NCBI GenBank assembly: GCA_030825115.1
Contig: JAPJQL010000064.1
Coordinates: 1-10,277, forward strand
Origin: Lachnospiraceae bacterium
GTDB taxonomy: Bacteria; Bacillota; Clostridia; Lachnospirales; Lachnospiraceae
Length of the DNA: 10,277 nucleotides
Reading direction: 5' to 3'
Within the stretch, counting starts at the first letter, position 1. Each line of letters opens with the position of its first letter. Positions 1 to 6,704 of this stretch are shown piece after piece. Made by a program: the position numbers and the translations under genes. Below the pieces are notes generated by a model. That model was not told the DNA's origin and searched no databases. It was given only the letters and a program-made list of their open reading frames with translations.

Positions 1-37
1 ACAACAGTATTACTAACCGTTTTCTATTTTCATTCAT
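1..37 (-). CDS. 5' end of an unidentified divergent gene, cut by the window edge
   Basis: On the minus strand an ATG at 37-35 follows a strong Shine-Dalgarno sequence, GGAGGGG (complement of 44-50), with a 6-base spacer. The frame stays open to the edge and reads MNENRKRLVILL. An overlapping ATG at 33-31 in another frame hits a stop after six codons, so the first is preferred. A basic start followed by hydrophobic residues would fit a signal peptide or first membrane segment, but twelve residues do not allow a functional call. The gene is divergent from a LysR-type regulator gene and has its own good promoter (61-89), which is the usual arrangement for a LysR target. It is too short for routine gene callers. 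Confidence 0.6.
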   Translation of the reverse strand, partial: MNENRKRLVILL

Positions 38-60
38 CCAAATCCCCTCCGTCCAATATC

Positions 61-89
61 ACTATAATCTCACTTGATATATATGTAAA
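61..89 (-). promoter_or_regulatory. Sigma-70-type promoter of the left-edge minus-strand gene
   Basis: Read on the minus strand: -35 TTTACA (complement of 84-89), a 17-base spacer, and -10 TATAGT (complement of 61-66). Transcription would start near 54, leaving a short leader before the SD and the ATG at 37. The spacer contains the -35 box of the lysR promoter on the other strand, so the two promoters probably compete or are regulated together. Confidence 0.5.
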
Positions 90-102
90 ATAGTATTATT
101 AT
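74..102 (+). promoter_or_regulatory. Sigma-70-type promoter of the LysR regulator gene
   Basis: -35 TTGATA (74-79), a 17-base spacer, and -10 TATTAT (97-102). The predicted start is near 109, with a leader of about 38 bases before the ATG at 147. The promoter overlaps the opposing promoter of the left-edge gene, typical of an autoregulated LysR gene with a divergent target. Confidence 0.5.
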
Positions 103-129
103 ATAAAATACATAGTGTTTTTAATATGT
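82..129. promoter_or_regulatory. Possible LysR operator: repeated TATGTA/TACATA half-sites
   Basis: TATGTA at 82-87 is mirrored by TACATA at 109-114. ACATA (110-114) is mirrored again by TATGT at 125-129. The half-sites overlap the -35 box of the left-edge gene and the predicted start of lysR, where an autorepressing LysR protein would bind. The region is very AT-rich, so short palindromes can arise by chance. The assignment is inference. Confidence 0.3.
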
Positions 130-146
130 TTAAAGGAGGACACTCC

Positions 147-1031
147 ATGACACTGAGACATATGAAGATCTTCGTCGCCGTCTACCAGAACAGCAGCATA
201 ACAAAGGCTGCCGAACAGCTCCACATCGTGCAGCCATCCGTCAGCCTTGCCATCAAGGAACTGGAAAATTATTATGGGATTTGCCTGTTTGACCGAATCG
301 GCAGAAGAATCTATCCGACAACAAGCGGAACAAATTTTTATGATTACGCAGTCCATATCGTATCCTTGTTCGATGAAATGGAACACAAGATACGAGACTG
401 GGATGCACTGGGAAGCCTGCGGATCGGTGCGAGCATCACGATCGGCAACCTGCTTCTTCCCCAGATCATCCATGAGTTTGACAAGCTCTATCCGAATATT
501 AAGATAACTGTCACCATCAGCAATGCTGAAACCATCGAACAGAACGTGATGGACAACCTGGTGGATTTCGCCCTCACAGAAGGCGACTCCACAAGACCTC
601 AGATTTGTCAGGAACGGGTTCTCAAAGACCGTTTTTGTGTAATCGCCCACCCGTCCCACTCCCTGGCCAAAAGGAAGGAAGTTGTCCCGGAAGACCTGCT
701 CTCTTATCCTCTGCTTCTCCGGGAAGCCGGAAGCGCAAGCCGCTCCATGGTAGAGAGCCTGTTCCTCTCAAGGCATCAGACGATCACACCTTCCTGGGAA
801 AGCACCAGCACCCAGGCCCTCGTCCGCGGAGTCATAAATGACCTTGGGATTGCCATCGTGCCTTACTTTCTTGCACATCAGGAAATCCTCCAGGGACTTG
901 TGGCAGAGATTCCGGTAAAGGACATGGAACTGTACCGGTATTTCTCTATTATCTTTCATCAGCATAAATATCTTTCTAAATCTGCACGGGCATTTTTGAC
1001 CCTTTGCAGGGATTATGAGAGGTATCTTTGA
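147..1031 (+). CDS. LysR-family transcriptional regulator
   Basis: A DNA-binding regulator of 294 residues, the normal LysR length. The N-terminal winged helix-turn-helix spans about residues 1-60, with the recognition region near 21-40 (AAEQLHIVQPSVSLAIKELE) and the usual LFDR-x-G-R motif at 48-53. The effector-binding domain begins near residue 91 (LRIGAS) and runs to the end, in the periplasmic-binding-protein-like fold known for the family. The start at 147 is chosen because AAAGGAGG (132-139) lies 7 bases upstream; an in-frame ATG at 126 lies before that SD and is unlikely. The gene is divergent from the left-edge gene, its most likely target, and convergent with the tct operon, from which a terminator separates it. 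The effector is unknown. GC is higher than in the tct module. Confidence 0.93.
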   Translation: MTLRHMKIFVAVYQNSSITKAAEQLHIVQPSVSLAIKELENYYGICLFDRIGRRIYPTTSGTNFYDYAVHIVSLFDEMEHKIRDWDALGSLRIGASITIGNLLLPQIIHEFDKLYPNIKITVTISNAETIEQNVMDNLVDFALTEGDSTRPQICQERVLKDRFCVIAHPSHSLAKRKEVVPEDLLSYPLLLREAGSASRSMVESLFLSRHQTITPSWESTSTQALVRGVINDLGIAIVPYFLAHQEILQGLVAEIPVKDMELYRYFSIIFHQHKYLSKSARAFLTLCRDYERYL

Positions 1032-1067
1032 TTGGATATGGTTATAACAGCGGCAATGATGTGGACA

Positions 1068-1125
1068 GAAAAATGCTGATAAAAACCTGATGAACTGCTC
1101 ATCGGTTGATATCAGCATTTTTTCT
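1068..1125. terminator. Bidirectional intrinsic terminator between lysR and tctA
   Basis: A perfect 13-bp inverted repeat, AAAAATGCTGATA (1069-1081) with TATCAGCATTTTT (1110-1122), encloses a second hairpin: AACC-T-GATGA pairs with TCATCGGTT, leaving one bulged base. On the plus strand it runs into TTTTTTCTTTTTAT. On the minus strand the left arm supplies five Ts. It lies 37 bases after the lysR stop and ends 17 bases beyond the tctA stop, so it serves both convergent units. Confidence 0.85.
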
Positions 1126-1141
1126 TTTTATAGTCTGTCAA

Positions 1142-2647
1142 CTAATCTGTTTCTATTGTGGCTGGACGGTTTCGCACTGCTCTCCATACCGTAAAACCAA
1201 TACTTCCAAATGCCGCAATAAGAAATATTGCGGATAACGGACTTGTAATAAACGGAAGAAAAGAACCTTCACTAAACATAATCGCTCTCCTGAAATTTTG
1301 TTCCGCCATAAATCCCACCAAAATACCAATAATAAACGGCTGTGCTTTCAGTCCCCATTTCTTCATAAAAAATCCGATGATTCCAAAGATAAGCATCAAT
1401 ACCAGATCGGATATACTGCTACCAAGCCCATATACTCCAAGTACACACAAGAAACCAACAACCGGAAACAAAATTCTTTTGGGAATTTTTAGCAGGCGAA
1501 CAAACGCCGGTATCGAAAAATAATTTGCTATCAGCATGACCACATTTGCAATCATCATCGCTACAAATATAAAATATATTGTCTTTACGTCATTAGTAAA
1601 CATCAATGGCCCAGGCTGCACTCCCTTCATGGTAAATGCTCCAAGCAAAAGCCCGGTAACCGCATCTCCCGGTATCCCAAGCGCCAACAGAGGAATCATC
1701 GCCCCACCAGTAGCTGCGTTATTTGCTGTTTCCGATGCTACCAACCCCGATGGTGCTCCGTATCCGAATTGTTCCGGCGTCTTTGACAGTTTCTTGGCCG
1801 TATTATAGCTCATGATACTCGCAAGAGTTCCGCCAATACCTGGCAAAATACCAACCAAAATACCAATCACAGCCGATCGGAGCACATTGAATTTTTCTTT
1901 CCAATATTCCTGAAACGTAAATCCAAACCCTTTAATCTTATACTCCTGTACTGCCACCATACAGTTTTTTTCTTCACTCTTGCGGTCTGCCATTATAAAA
2001 ATTTCCGAAATTGCAAAGATACCTATCAGCACTACAGTACTATTGATTCCACTTTCCAGAGATGGCACACCAAATGTAAACCTCGGATACGTATCAACCG
2101 GTGCCGGTCCAATCATGGCTACTAAAATGCCTAAAAGCCCTGATATCGTTCCTTTTACAATATCTTTAGACGACATTGTCACAATAATGCTCAGTGCAAA
2201 GAATGTCAGCGAAAAATACTCAAACGCGCCAAATTGCAATGCTACTTTCGCTAAAATGGGGGCAATCAAAATCAAGGCTATGATGCTAAAACTTCCACCC
2301 AAAAAGGAAGAAAAGATTCCAAGTCCAAGCGCTTTTCCGGCATCTCCCCGTTGTGCCATCGGATGTCCATCCATACAAGTCATGAGAGACGCTGCTGTTC
2401 CAGGAATGTTCAGCAGGATTGCCGAAATCAATCCACCGGAAAATCCACCAATATAAAGCCCCATAAGCAAAGAAATACTGGGAGACATCTTCATGGCAAA
2501 TGTAATTGGTAAAAACAACGCGACTGCCATCGTAGTGGAAAGACCAGGTATAGCACCAAAAATCAGACCAATCAACACGCCAATCACAATCAATAGCAAA
2601 TTTTCCGGCGAAAGTGACTGAACAGCTATCAAAAAGTTCTCTACCAT
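1142..2647 (-). CDS. tctA: Tripartite tricarboxylate transporter large permease, TctA family
   Basis: The large membrane subunit of a secondary TTT transporter. It moves a carboxylate-type solute delivered by TctC, driven by an ion gradient. At 501 residues it has the standard length, with about a dozen hydrophobic segments. Family motifs are visible: GAIPGLSTT at 31-39, LLNIPGTAAS at 78-87, GILPGIGG at 266-273, and the conserved stretch from ASETANNAATGG (304-315) through LALGIPGD (321-328). The first and second glycine/proline-rich motifs mirror each other, as expected for the duplicated TctA fold. It is the last gene of the sulfatase-tctC-tctB-tctA operon, 12 bases after the tctB stop. Its SD is an unusual run of seven Gs followed by AG, 4 bases before the ATG. 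The substrate cannot be read from the sequence. Confidence 0.95.
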   Translation of the reverse strand: MVENFLIAVQSLSPENLLLIVIGVLIGLIFGAIPGLSTTMAVALFLPITFAMKMSPSISLLMGLYIGGFSGGLISAILLNIPGTAASLMTCMDGHPMAQRGDAGKALGLGIFSSFLGGSFSIIALILIAPILAKVALQFGAFEYFSLTFFALSIIVTMSSKDIVKGTISGLLGILVAMIGPAPVDTYPRFTFGVPSLESGINSTVVLIGIFAISEIFIMADRKSEEKNCMVAVQEYKIKGFGFTFQEYWKEKFNVLRSAVIGILVGILPGIGGTLASIMSYNTAKKLSKTPEQFGYGAPSGLVASETANNAATGGAMIPLLALGIPGDAVTGLLLGAFTMKGVQPGPLMFTNDVKTIYFIFVAMMIANVVMLIANYFSIPAFVRLLKIPKRILFPVVGFLCVLGVYGLGSSISDLVLMLIFGIIGFFMKKWGLKAQPFIIGILVGFMAEQNFRRAIMFSEGSFLPFITSPLSAIFLIAAFGSIGFTVWRAVRNRPATIETD

Positions 2648-2651
2648 GTCA

Positions 2652-2660
2652 CTCCCCCCC
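2652..2660 (-). promoter_or_regulatory. Poly-G ribosome binding site of tctA, overlapping the tctB stop
   Basis: On the minus strand the sequence reads TAGGGGGGGAGTGACATG. The final G of the tctB TAG stop is the first of seven consecutive Gs that form the SD of tctA. The tract is complementary to 16S rRNA mainly through GGGGAG-like pairing. Couplings like this link translation of the two membrane subunits. Confidence 0.6.
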
Positions 2661-3133
2661 TACCATCTCGGATACAGAGGTATCCGTACGTTCAACCCAT
2701 ATCGAAACCCATAACAAAAAATAACTGAAAAAGCAACTGCCATAACCAAATTGCCTATCATCCTTTTCCTGGTACATGACCTATCATCAAGAACCTGAAA
2801 CAGAGAAAATAAAAACACACATCCGCACAATACAAACCCCAGTTTTTTAACAGCCAACGACACGAATAAAAAAATCAAGACAACTGCCAAATATTTATAT
2901 GGAACCTGAATAAACGGAGCACATTCCCCTACCGCCTTCAAATCATGAATCAGATTCAGTACTGCACACAGGGCCAGGCATATCAGAATAATCCTCGGCA
3001 CTGTACGCGGCGTAATCGCTCCAATAGAACCGCTTGTAGACTGCTGGATTGAAAACGTTTGCCAAAAGAAAACCGCTGAAATCAGCAAATATATCACGGA
3101 CGGTGCCACTTTTCTCCATCTACTCCTACCCAT
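2660..3133 (-). CDS. tctB: Tripartite tricarboxylate transporter small membrane subunit, TctB family
   Basis: The small integral membrane subunit of the TTT transporter, 157 residues, a typical TctB size. Four hydrophobic segments lie near residues 11-28, 45-65, 80-115 (possibly two close hairpin helices) and 126-143. The PRTVPRIIL stretch at 42-50 corresponds to the family's usual G-x-R-x-x-P region before the second segment, and the C-terminus GLNVRIPLYPRW resembles the common TctB ending. Sequence conservation in this family is low, so the call relies on size, topology and position between tctC and tctA. The start ATG has GAGGGG about 10 bases upstream. A nearer ATG (3143-3141) is out of frame and stops after five codons. 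Confidence 0.88.
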   Translation of the reverse strand: MGRSRWRKVAPSVIYLLISAVFFWQTFSIQQSTSGSIGAITPRTVPRIILICLALCAVLNLIHDLKAVGECAPFIQVPYKYLAVVLIFLFVSLAVKKLGFVLCGCVFLFSLFQVLDDRSCTRKRMIGNLVMAVAFSVIFCYGFRYGLNVRIPLYPRW

Positions 3134-3151
3134 AAAAACTCATCCCCTCTT

Positions 3152-4117
3152 CTATTCTCCGGACAATACATCCTTGTACTGTGCATAGGATGACTCCGCT
3201 TCCTTTAAAAGTTCTACCGACCTCTCCGGCGTATTGTATTCCGGCACTATGCTATACACCGCAAATGCATCAATACACGCTTGCTTTGTTACTGCTTTTT
3301 CCACGGCTGATGCAAATGTATTGACAATTTGTACATCCGTTTCCGGCGGAAATGCAAAATAGAAATATTTATCCATTGTAATATCATATCCCTGTTCCAT
3401 GAAGGTCGGAACATCTGGCAAAAATGGATTCCTTTCATCTGACATGATTCCAAGCGAGATAAAATCACCAGATTCCACATACTGCTGTATGGTACCATAA
3501 GGCGCAAAGAAAATATCAATCCTGCCCGCCAACATATCTGTAATCCGCTCTGCCGCATTCTGTGAATCTACATATTTAAATGCAGCCCCAATTTCATTTT
3601 CAAATAAAGCGCATGCCAGATGTGCATAGGATCCCTGATTTACACTGGCTATCACTTCATCTCCAGCTAATGCTCTCTGGACAAAATCATCAATATCTTT
3701 ATATTTTGCCGCTGGAATCACCAATGTCTGTGTGGTATCCACAACCGGTACCGTACAAACTGTCTGATCTAATGCTCCGATATCCGTTTTTCCTACGATT
3801 TTAGTCAGCAGTGATGATGCGTGAAAGAACTCAACCGTATATCCGTCATTTTCTGCATTGTTCACTTCACGAGTCCCTTCAATTGCACTGCCTTTATTCA
3901 CAATGGTAAGAGTAACTCCCAATTCATCCTCCATATATTGAGAAAGAATCCTCGCATACGTATCAGTATCACCTCCTGCAGATGCAGATACCACTACATT
4001 GATATTTCCATCTGGATAAGCAGCAGTTTTTCCTCCACCGCATCCAGTTACCAGTCCCATTGCTGCCAATGCAGCCGCAAGCACGATAGTTATCTGTTTC
4101 CTGTACCTTCTCTTCAT
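3152..4117 (-). CDS. tctC: Tripartite tricarboxylate transporter substrate-binding lipoprotein, TctC family
   Basis: The extracytoplasmic solute receptor of the TTT system, 321 residues, membrane-anchored. The signal sequence has a KRRYRK basic start and ends in the lipobox LVTGC, with Cys26 as the predicted lipidated residue, followed by a GGGK linker. The mature domain begins with the TctC/Bug pattern: YPDGNINVVVSASAGGDTD at 34-52, then ARIL. It continues with DGYT at 91-94 and PDVPTFMEQGYD at 234-245, all expected positions. The usual 'NKPGAGG' segment is replaced by VNKGSAIEG (73-81), so ligand contacts may differ. The SD AGGAGG lies 7 bases before the ATG. It follows the sulfatase gene by 16 bases in the same operon, suggesting a sulfated or otherwise anionic ligand (inference). 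Confidence 0.94.
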   Translation of the reverse strand: MKRRYRKQITIVLAAALAAMGLVTGCGGGKTAAYPDGNINVVVSASAGGDTDTYARILSQYMEDELGVTLTIVNKGSAIEGTREVNNAENDGYTVEFFHASSLLTKIVGKTDIGALDQTVCTVPVVDTTQTLVIPAAKYKDIDDFVQRALAGDEVIASVNQGSYAHLACALFENEIGAAFKYVDSQNAAERITDMLAGRIDIFFAPYGTIQQYVESGDFISLGIMSDERNPFLPDVPTFMEQGYDITMDKYFYFAFPPETDVQIVNTFASAVEKAVTKQACIDAFAVYSIVPEYNTPERSVELLKEAESSYAQYKDVLSGE

Positions 4118-4133
4118 AATTTATCCTCCTAAA

Positions 4134-5594
4134 TTATCGAATTCCCCGCTGCAGAAGCATATCGCGCCCCTGGAACAGTTTATTTCCATCCTGCAGACTT
4201 GCAGAAAAATCATATGCTTTCTGCGGAAGCCCTTTCAACTGCTTTCCCTCCAAATACATTAAATCCCTACCATACATCTCTTCTACCAGCTTATCTGTTA
4301 ATTCTTCCATCACATCTGCATATGCTGGATTCAAAGACACATCTACCAGCTCATCTGGGTCTTTTCTGAGATCAAATAACTGCCGGATATTCCCAACAGG
4401 GTAATAAACCAGTTTCATCTCTTTTGTCCGAATCATTCTTGTCGCCCGGTCATCCTCCCAAAGTTCACCATAAGAATATTCGCGGTCTCCCTTCTCCGTC
4501 AGGGAAGTTCCCTCTATATAATCAGGCACTTCAAGACCGGCAAGTGTCAACAAAGTAGGCACCACATCTCGCAATTCCACGATCCTGTCATCCACCCGAT
4601 TGCAGACCATCTTACAATCTGCAGGTGGGGACAAAATAAACGGTATCTTCACGGAGTTCTCATACATCAGAAATTTCCCAAATAGACCGTGAGTTCCCAG
4701 CATTTCTCCATGATCTGCCGTAAACAGAATTATTGTATCCTCTAACAACCCCTGCTCCCGAAGTGTGCCTACAACCAGTCGAATCTGGTGGTCAATATAA
4801 GTACAAGTTGCATAATAGGCCCGCTTTGCCATATCTGTCCGCTCTTTTCGGTCAAACCAACCATACAGGTTTTTATAATACTGATATCCAAACGGCAAAT
4901 CAGACGAATCAGCCTTTGTCCATTCTCCTATAAGCGGTTCTGAAAATTCTGTATCCTTATAAAAATCCAGATACTGCTGCGGTGGCGCAAGGGGTGGATG
5001 CGGCGCTGCATAGGATAAATACCAGAATGCGGGACGATTCGGATCCTTTCGAAGAATCATTTCACACATCTCCCTGGTTGCCCAGTTCGTCGGTGTCATC
5101 GATTCATCCAGATGGAATGGTCTGTAAAAATAATTATTATTACACATCCCGTGAGCCATTTCCTCTCCAGCATGTCCATTCCGCGCGAGAAAACGCTCAT
5201 AATCATCCTGAATCATTCCCGCCTTATGCCGCCCCTCCTCATGAAGAATAACATCATCAAACCCGATCCGGTCCCGTTGCGGAAATACATGAAGCTTTCC
5301 AACTGCAACGGCCTGGTATCCATTATTGCGAAATATCTGTGCCATAGACGGAATGTTGGACGGCATTCTCAAATCCTCACAAAATGTACGATCCCCATGC
5401 GTTCTGCTTGTAACTCCCAGCATCAATTCCCGCCGTGCCGGGATACAAACAGGAGTTGTACTGATTGCATTTGTATAGCGGATTCCATACCGTGCCAACT
5501 CATCCAGACTTGGAGTTAGTATCTCATTATTACCGGCACAGCCAAGGTAGTCCGCAGACCATTGATCCACCGTAATTAATAGTACATTTTTCAT
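4134..5594 (-). CDS. Cys-type sulfatase of the alkaline-phosphatase superfamily, cytoplasmic
   Basis: A sulfatase of 486 residues, predicted to hydrolyse a sulfate ester. The catalytic signature C-I-P-A-R is at 50-54, followed by RELMLG. Cys50 would become formylglycine. Other active-site elements are in order: Asp10-Gln11 for metal binding, GKLH at 99-102, His199 in APHPP, ADHGEMLGTHG at 293-303 with Asp294/His295 and His302, and Lys307. There is no signal peptide, so the enzyme should act in the cytoplasm. It is first in an operon with tctCBA, which implies that the transporter brings in its substrate. No maturase of the anSME or FGE type is in the window, so one is needed elsewhere. The SD is weak (AAGAAGGG, about 12 bases before the ATG). 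A choline-sulfatase-like or phosphonate-monoester-hydrolase-like activity is possible; the substrate is unknown. Confidence 0.92.
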   Translation of the reverse strand: MKNVLLITVDQWSADYLGCAGNNEILTPSLDELARYGIRYTNAISTTPVCIPARRELMLGVTSRTHGDRTFCEDLRMPSNIPSMAQIFRNNGYQAVAVGKLHVFPQRDRIGFDDVILHEEGRHKAGMIQDDYERFLARNGHAGEEMAHGMCNNNYFYRPFHLDESMTPTNWATREMCEMILRKDPNRPAFWYLSYAAPHPPLAPPQQYLDFYKDTEFSEPLIGEWTKADSSDLPFGYQYYKNLYGWFDRKERTDMAKRAYYATCTYIDHQIRLVVGTLREQGLLEDTIILFTADHGEMLGTHGLFGKFLMYENSVKIPFILSPPADCKMVCNRVDDRIVELRDVVPTLLTLAGLEVPDYIEGTSLTEKGDREYSYGELWEDDRATRMIRTKEMKLVYYPVGNIRQLFDLRKDPDELVDVSLNPAYADVMEELTDKLVEEMYGRDLMYLEGKQLKGLPQKAYDFSASLQDGNKLFQGRDMLLQRGIR

Positions 5595-5647
5595 TTTTTC
5601 TCTAATCCCTTCTTAAAACAGACAAAAACATCAAAACAAGCCAGCTT

Positions 5648-5676
5648 TTTATATCATTTTTTGTTATATTTGTCTT
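5648..5676 (-). promoter_or_regulatory. Extended -10 promoter of the sulfatase-tctCBA operon
   Basis: Read on the minus strand: -35 AAGACA (complement of 5671-5676), a 17-base spacer, and -10 TATAAA (complement of 5648-5653) preceded by TGA, giving an extended -10. Transcription would start near 5641, leaving a leader of about 47 bases before the sulfatase ATG. The -35 box shares five of its six positions with the -35 box of the opposing rpiR promoter. Confidence 0.6.
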
Positions 5677-5698
5677 TACTCATATTATATGTTAGAAT
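5670..5698 (+). promoter_or_regulatory. Extended -10 promoter of the rpiR-type regulator gene
   Basis: -35 TTGTCT (5670-5675), a 17-base spacer, and -10 TAGAAT (5693-5698), with TGT immediately before the -10 (extended -10). Transcription would begin near 5705, leaving a leader of about 72 bases. RNA polymerase could hardly occupy this promoter and the opposing sulfatase promoter at once because their -35 boxes coincide. Confidence 0.55.
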
Positions 5699-5715
5699 AA
5701 TTGTGAGCGCAATAA
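5699..5715. promoter_or_regulatory. Cre-like / LacI-family operator candidate at the rpiR start site
   Basis: The sequence AATTGTGAGCGCAATAA sits just after the rpiR -10 box. From 5702 it matches 8 of the 10 fixed positions of the Firmicutes catabolite-response consensus TGWNANCGNTNWCA. Its left half AATTGTGAGCGC equals the left half of a symmetric lac-type operator, but the right half does not complete the palindrome. CcpA binding here would block rpiR transcription. The call is pattern-based only. Confidence 0.35.
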
Positions 5716-5723
5716 AAACGTTA

Positions 5724-5748
5724 TTCCGACTTTTCCGAACAAAATTCG
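5724..5748. promoter_or_regulatory. Repeated TTCCGA motifs in the rpiR leader, possible RpiR operator
   Basis: TTCCGA occurs at 5724-5729 and 5733-5738, nine bases apart. The second copy runs into a small inverted repeat CGAA-CAAAA-TTCG (5736-5748). The element lies between the rpiR start site and its ribosome binding site, so a bound protein would act as a roadblock (autoregulation). Short motifs in AT-rich DNA can be accidental. Confidence 0.3.
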
Positions 5749-5776
5749 ATATTCAAATATAAAGAGGAGGTATTCT

Positions 5777-6631
5777 ATGAAAAGTGCCCTGACCCAGATA
5801 TCCAACTATTATGCCCGTCTCAGTTACAGCGAAAGGTTATTTGCTGACTATGTCCTCGCTCACAGAGAGCAGATTATCCATATGCCAATAGCCGAGCTTA
5901 GTGACAGTGTCAGCATTGCTTCTTCCACCATTATCGCTGCTATCAAAAAACTGGGATTCGACGGTTACAGAGAATTTAAAATTGCACTGGCATCAGAACA
6001 GCTCAATCCGGTTGGAGCCTGGTCCCCAGCTTCTGAAGAGGCTGAACCAATAGAAAATAATATATATAAAAAAGTAGTCGCTTCCAATATTGCAGCTCTG
6101 GAGGAGTCTATAAATACCATAAAATATTCCAATATGCAAGAGGCTGCTGTCCTGCTTCTAAATGCTAATCATATCTATATTTTTGGTGTAGGGACATCAG
6201 GGGTACTCGCTAGAGAGGCACACGATTTCTTCTTTCGGCTCGGACTCTCCAGTAGCTTTCACGAAGATCTTCATTATCAGATGCTTGCAACTGCAAGATT
6301 AAAGAAAAACGACATTGCACTTTTGATTTCTCAGACCGGGGTAAACAAAGATATTATCAATATTGCAGAAAAGCTTAAGGAAGGGGGGCACCGAACAATT
6401 GGCATCTCCAACTACATGGGAACTCCCTTTGCCAAGTACATGAATTTGCTACTTGCTCCACTTACCATGCTCTCCACAACCCATGATAACCATTTTTCCT
6501 TTCGTGTTCCAATTCTCTGCATTATTGAAACATTGTATTATATTATGTCGGAGCAGATGGGAGAACAGTATCAGTCTGTCTTAAATGAAAATCACCAACT
6601 TGTAGAAAACAGTTCGATTAATAAGTTCTGA
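5777..6631 (+). CDS. RpiR/MurR-family transcriptional regulator with SIS domain
   Basis: A 284-residue regulator of the size usual for the family. The N-terminal RpiR helix-turn-helix domain covers about residues 1-77, including SERLFADYVLAHRE (18-31), PIAELSDSVSIASSTI (37-52) and LGFDGYREFK (59-68). A SIS (phosphosugar-binding) domain follows at about 122-250, with FGVGTSGVLA at 136-145 and SQTGVNKDI at 185-193, corresponding to the usual S-x-S-G-x-T/N-x-D/E loop with Thr in place of the second Ser. The SD GAGGAGG (5764-5770) is 6 bases before the ATG. It is divergent from the sulfatase-tctCBA operon with intertwined promoters, so it almost certainly controls that operon. The SIS domain suggests a phosphorylated sugar or amino-sugar effector produced from the imported substrate (inference). 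GC is low, like the rest of the module. Confidence 0.93.
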   Translation: MKSALTQISNYYARLSYSERLFADYVLAHREQIIHMPIAELSDSVSIASSTIIAAIKKLGFDGYREFKIALASEQLNPVGAWSPASEEAEPIENNIYKKVVASNIAALEESINTIKYSNMQEAAVLLLNANHIYIFGVGTSGVLAREAHDFFFRLGLSSSFHEDLHYQMLATARLKKNDIALLISQTGVNKDIINIAEKLKEGGHRTIGISNYMGTPFAKYMNLLLAPLTMLSTTHDNHFSFRVPILCIIETLYYIMSEQMGEQYQSVLNENHQLVENSSINKF

Positions 6632-6704
6632 TACACTCCCTTTTGGATAGATAAGTGAACCAATAATATAGCCATTTTTGTGTCTTTAATATACCTAATT
6701 CGCC

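Noticed and set aside
126..146. Upstream ATG at 126 as the lysR start
   Set aside because: Its first codons encode the SD sequence itself (AAAGGAGG) used by the ATG at 147, and it would add residues before the conserved LysR N-terminus.
1980..2456. Open frame on the plus strand inside tctA
   Set aside because: It is antisense to conserved TctA motifs, lacks an SD and has no recognisable protein features.
5700..5713. Complete palindromic lac operator
   Set aside because: Only the left half matches the symmetric lac operator; no lacI-type gene or lactose genes are in the window, so a true lac system is not supported.
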